From assembly GCA_022447405.1 (NCBI GenBank), contig JAKVCE010000079.1:1-7063 (forward strand): a stretch of 7,063 bases of DNA. Direction: 5' to 3'. A program made the translations under genes and the position numbers. Within the stretch, counting starts at the first letter, position 1. Every line of letters starts with the position of its first letter. The stretch is from Planctomycetota bacterium (GTDB lineage Bacteria > Planctomycetota > UBA1135 > GCA-002686595). Under the pieces are notes generated by a model, which searched no databases, had not been told where the DNA came from, and saw nothing but the letters and a program-made list of their open reading frames with translations. Shown here in pieces: positions 5,627-7,063 of the stretch.

Positions 5627-7063
5627 ATGCCGCGAGCAGGCTTCCTGCTTCCCCTTCTCGCCTTCGCGGGTCCCCTCTGGGCCCAGCTCGGCGACCCCGA
5701 CGTCCCCACTGAGAACCCCATCACCGAGGAGAAGCGAATCCTCGGCAAGCTGCTCTTCTGGGAGGAGCAGCTCTCGAGCGACAACACCATGGCGTGCGGG
5801 ACCTGTCATCAGATCTTCGCGGCAGGCGCGGATGACCGCTTCGCTCGCCACTACGGTCGCGATGATGAGTTCTACACCTACGACGACTTCGTCGGCTCTA
5901 GGGGAGTACGGCCCTCTACGAACGAGGGGGAGTTCACCTTCAGCGGTGAGATCCTCACGGAGACGAGCCACCATGTGGTCCAGCGCAACTCGCTGTCTTT
6001 CTTCATGGCTCCGTACAACAAGGAGCTCATGTGGGACGGGAGAGTGGTGGAAGAGTTCACGGACCCGGAGACCGGCGATGTCTTGATCACCAGCATGGGG
6101 GCGCTCGAGGGACAGGCGCTCGAGCCCATCCTCTCCGAAGTCGAGATGGCTTACCCAGGCAGGACCTGGGATGACGTCAGGGAGAAGCTCGAGTCGATCC
6201 GCCCGATGGCGCTCGCGATCGACCTCCCGCCAGACATGGCCGCAGCCGTCGATGGCGGGACGACATACCCTGACCTGTTCGCTGCAGCCTTTGGTGACTC
6301 GGGGGTCACAGCGGTGAGGATCGCCTTCGCGATCGCCACCTACGAGCGCACCCTCATCCCTGACGAGACCCCGTGGGATCACTTCAAGAGCGGCGACACC
6401 TCTGCGTTGACGCCAGCGCAGGAGGATGGCTGGGACATCTTCAAGTCGGCGGGGAGGTGCAACTTCTGCCATGACCCTCCGACATTCACGGATGACAAGT
6501 TCCACAACATCGGTCTTCGACCCCCGCTGGATGACAAGGGCAGGTATCACGTCACTCAAGACCTGGATGACTTGGGGCGCTTCAAGACCCCGAGCCTCCG
6601 CAACGTGAGCCTCAAGCCGCGCATCTTTCACACGGGTCGACAGCCCGAGTTCCTGGGGCCGCACTTTGAGGACATCATCTACCACGGGAAGAGCCTCGTC
6701 GCGCGCGCGCTGACGGTGTATGTCCGCGGCGGGGGACCTCACCCGGGCAACTTGAGCGAGTTCATCATCCCGCTGAACCTGTCGGACACAGACATCGACA
6801 ACCTCATCGACTTCGTGGAGAACGGCCTCGTAGACCCGAGGGCGCGAGACCTGGTCTTCCCCTTCGACAGCCCCACGCTCTTCAGCACTACGAAGGAGCG
6901 CGGGATCGAGTTCCTCTTGGATGGCGTCCCCGGGCGCAACGGTCAGCTCCCTCAGCTCATCGTCGAGGCCCCGCCGATCGTCGGTGGCGGGAAGTTCCGC
7001 CTCGGCGTCTACGGAGCGCGGCGGGGAAGCCTCGGCTGGGTCAACGTCGAACCTCTCTCAGGC
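5627..7063 (+). CDS. Second exported di-heme peroxidase, MauG-like paralog (3' end outside window)
   Basis: The frame is open from the ATG at 5627 to the window edge, 479 codons with no stop. It has a signal peptide (MPRAGFLLPLLAFAGPLWA, then Gln20), heme motif 1 CGTCH (57-61) and heme motif 2 CNFCH (278-282). Trp136 sits in MWDGR, with Glu173-Met174, TPSLRNVSL from 321 and His335 in FHTG. The probable distal Tyr365 is in VYVRGGG, at the place of CcpA Met275. No Met occurs from heme 2 to the window end. Numbering matches the first copy almost residue for residue up to His335. From the ENPITEEKRILGK segment to the first heme His, 29 of 33 residues are identical, so this is a tandem duplication. 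The copies diverge most between heme 1 and WDGR: this one is rich in Asp, Tyr and Arg. After about residue 440 the same C-terminal tail domain begins (PPIVGGGKFRLGVYGA). The full protein should be near 550 residues. It is exported; its substrate is unknown. Confidence 0.88.
   Translation, partial: MPRAGFLLPLLAFAGPLWAQLGDPDVPTENPITEEKRILGKLLFWEEQLSSDNTMACGTCHQIFAAGADDRFARHYGRDDEFYTYDDFVGSRGVRPSTNEGEFTFSGEILTETSHHVVQRNSLSFFMAPYNKELMWDGRVVEEFTDPETGDVLITSMGALEGQALEPILSEVEMAYPGRTWDDVREKLESIRPMALAIDLPPDMAAAVDGGTTYPDLFAAAFGDSGVTAVRIAFAIATYERTLIPDETPWDHFKSGDTSALTPAQEDGWDIFKSAGRCNFCHDPPTFTDDKFHNIGLRPPLDDKGRYHVTQDLDDLGRFKTPSLRNVSLKPRIFHTGRQPEFLGPHFEDIIYHGKSLVARALTVYVRGGGPHPGNLSEFIIPLNLSDTDIDNLIDFVENGLVDPRARDLVFPFDSPTLFSTTKERGIEFLLDGVPGRNGQLPQLIVEAPPIVGGGKFRLGVYGARRGSLGWVNVEPLSG

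Noticed and set aside
3836..5790. Long near-identical DNA stretches at about 3836-3910 and 5709-5790 as a possible mobile repeat
   Set aside because: The similarity is confined to the coding sequence of two paralogs and follows conserved protein segments, so it reflects gene duplication and not a mobile element.
5615..6742. Minus-strand open frame of 375 codons opposite the second peroxidase
   Set aside because: The plus-strand frame has two CxxCH motifs, a signal peptide and a strong SD and matches the upstream paralog. The opposite frame is a composition artefact.

Overview
The window is GC-rich chromosomal DNA with well-spaced genes on both strands. It holds five complete or near-complete protein genes, plus the first 68 codons of a sixth at the left edge. 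No RNA gene, insertion sequence, CRISPR array or phage gene was seen. Three of the genes start with GTG, most starts have little or no Shine-Dalgarno sequence, and four of the six products carry Sec-type signal peptides. Two of the exported enzymes also carry a similar-looking C-terminal beta-rich tail, a style I associate with marine Planctomycetota. That taxonomic guess rests on gene style only, not on a marker gene.

Layout, left to right. Positions 1-204 (minus) are the N-terminus of an unidentified secreted protein. Positions 361-1554 (minus) encode a secreted alpha/beta hydrolase with a GHSNG nucleophile elbow and a C-terminal tail domain. A 107-bp divergent control region follows, containing a good inverted repeat. 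Positions 1662-2639 and 2636-3637 (plus) form a tight two-gene operon with a 4-bp start/stop overlap. The first encodes an ornithine-cyclodeaminase/mu-crystallin family reductase. The second is a proline-racemase-family protein whose active-site pair is Cys/Thr rather than Cys/Cys, the signature of trans-3-hydroxy-L-proline dehydratase. Together they would convert trans-3-hydroxy-L-proline to delta1-pyrroline-2-carboxylate and then to L-proline.

Positions 3747-5399 and 5627-7063 (plus; the second runs off the window) encode two paralogous exported di-heme peroxidases of the MauG/cytochrome c peroxidase superfamily. Their hemes, inter-heme Trp, Glu-Met motif and TPSLRN motif fall at almost identical residue numbers. 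Both have Tyr, and no Met, where classical CcpA peroxidases use Met as the high-potential heme ligand, so they look MauG-like. The 227-bp leader between them is full of small inverted repeats and ends in an SD/anti-SD/SD arrangement just before the second start codon.

The best candidates for something new are the tandem MauG-like pair with C-terminal extensions, the possible translational switch in front of the second copy, and the hydroxyproline cassette beside them. A functional link between the hydroxyproline operon and the peroxidases is not shown by the sequence.
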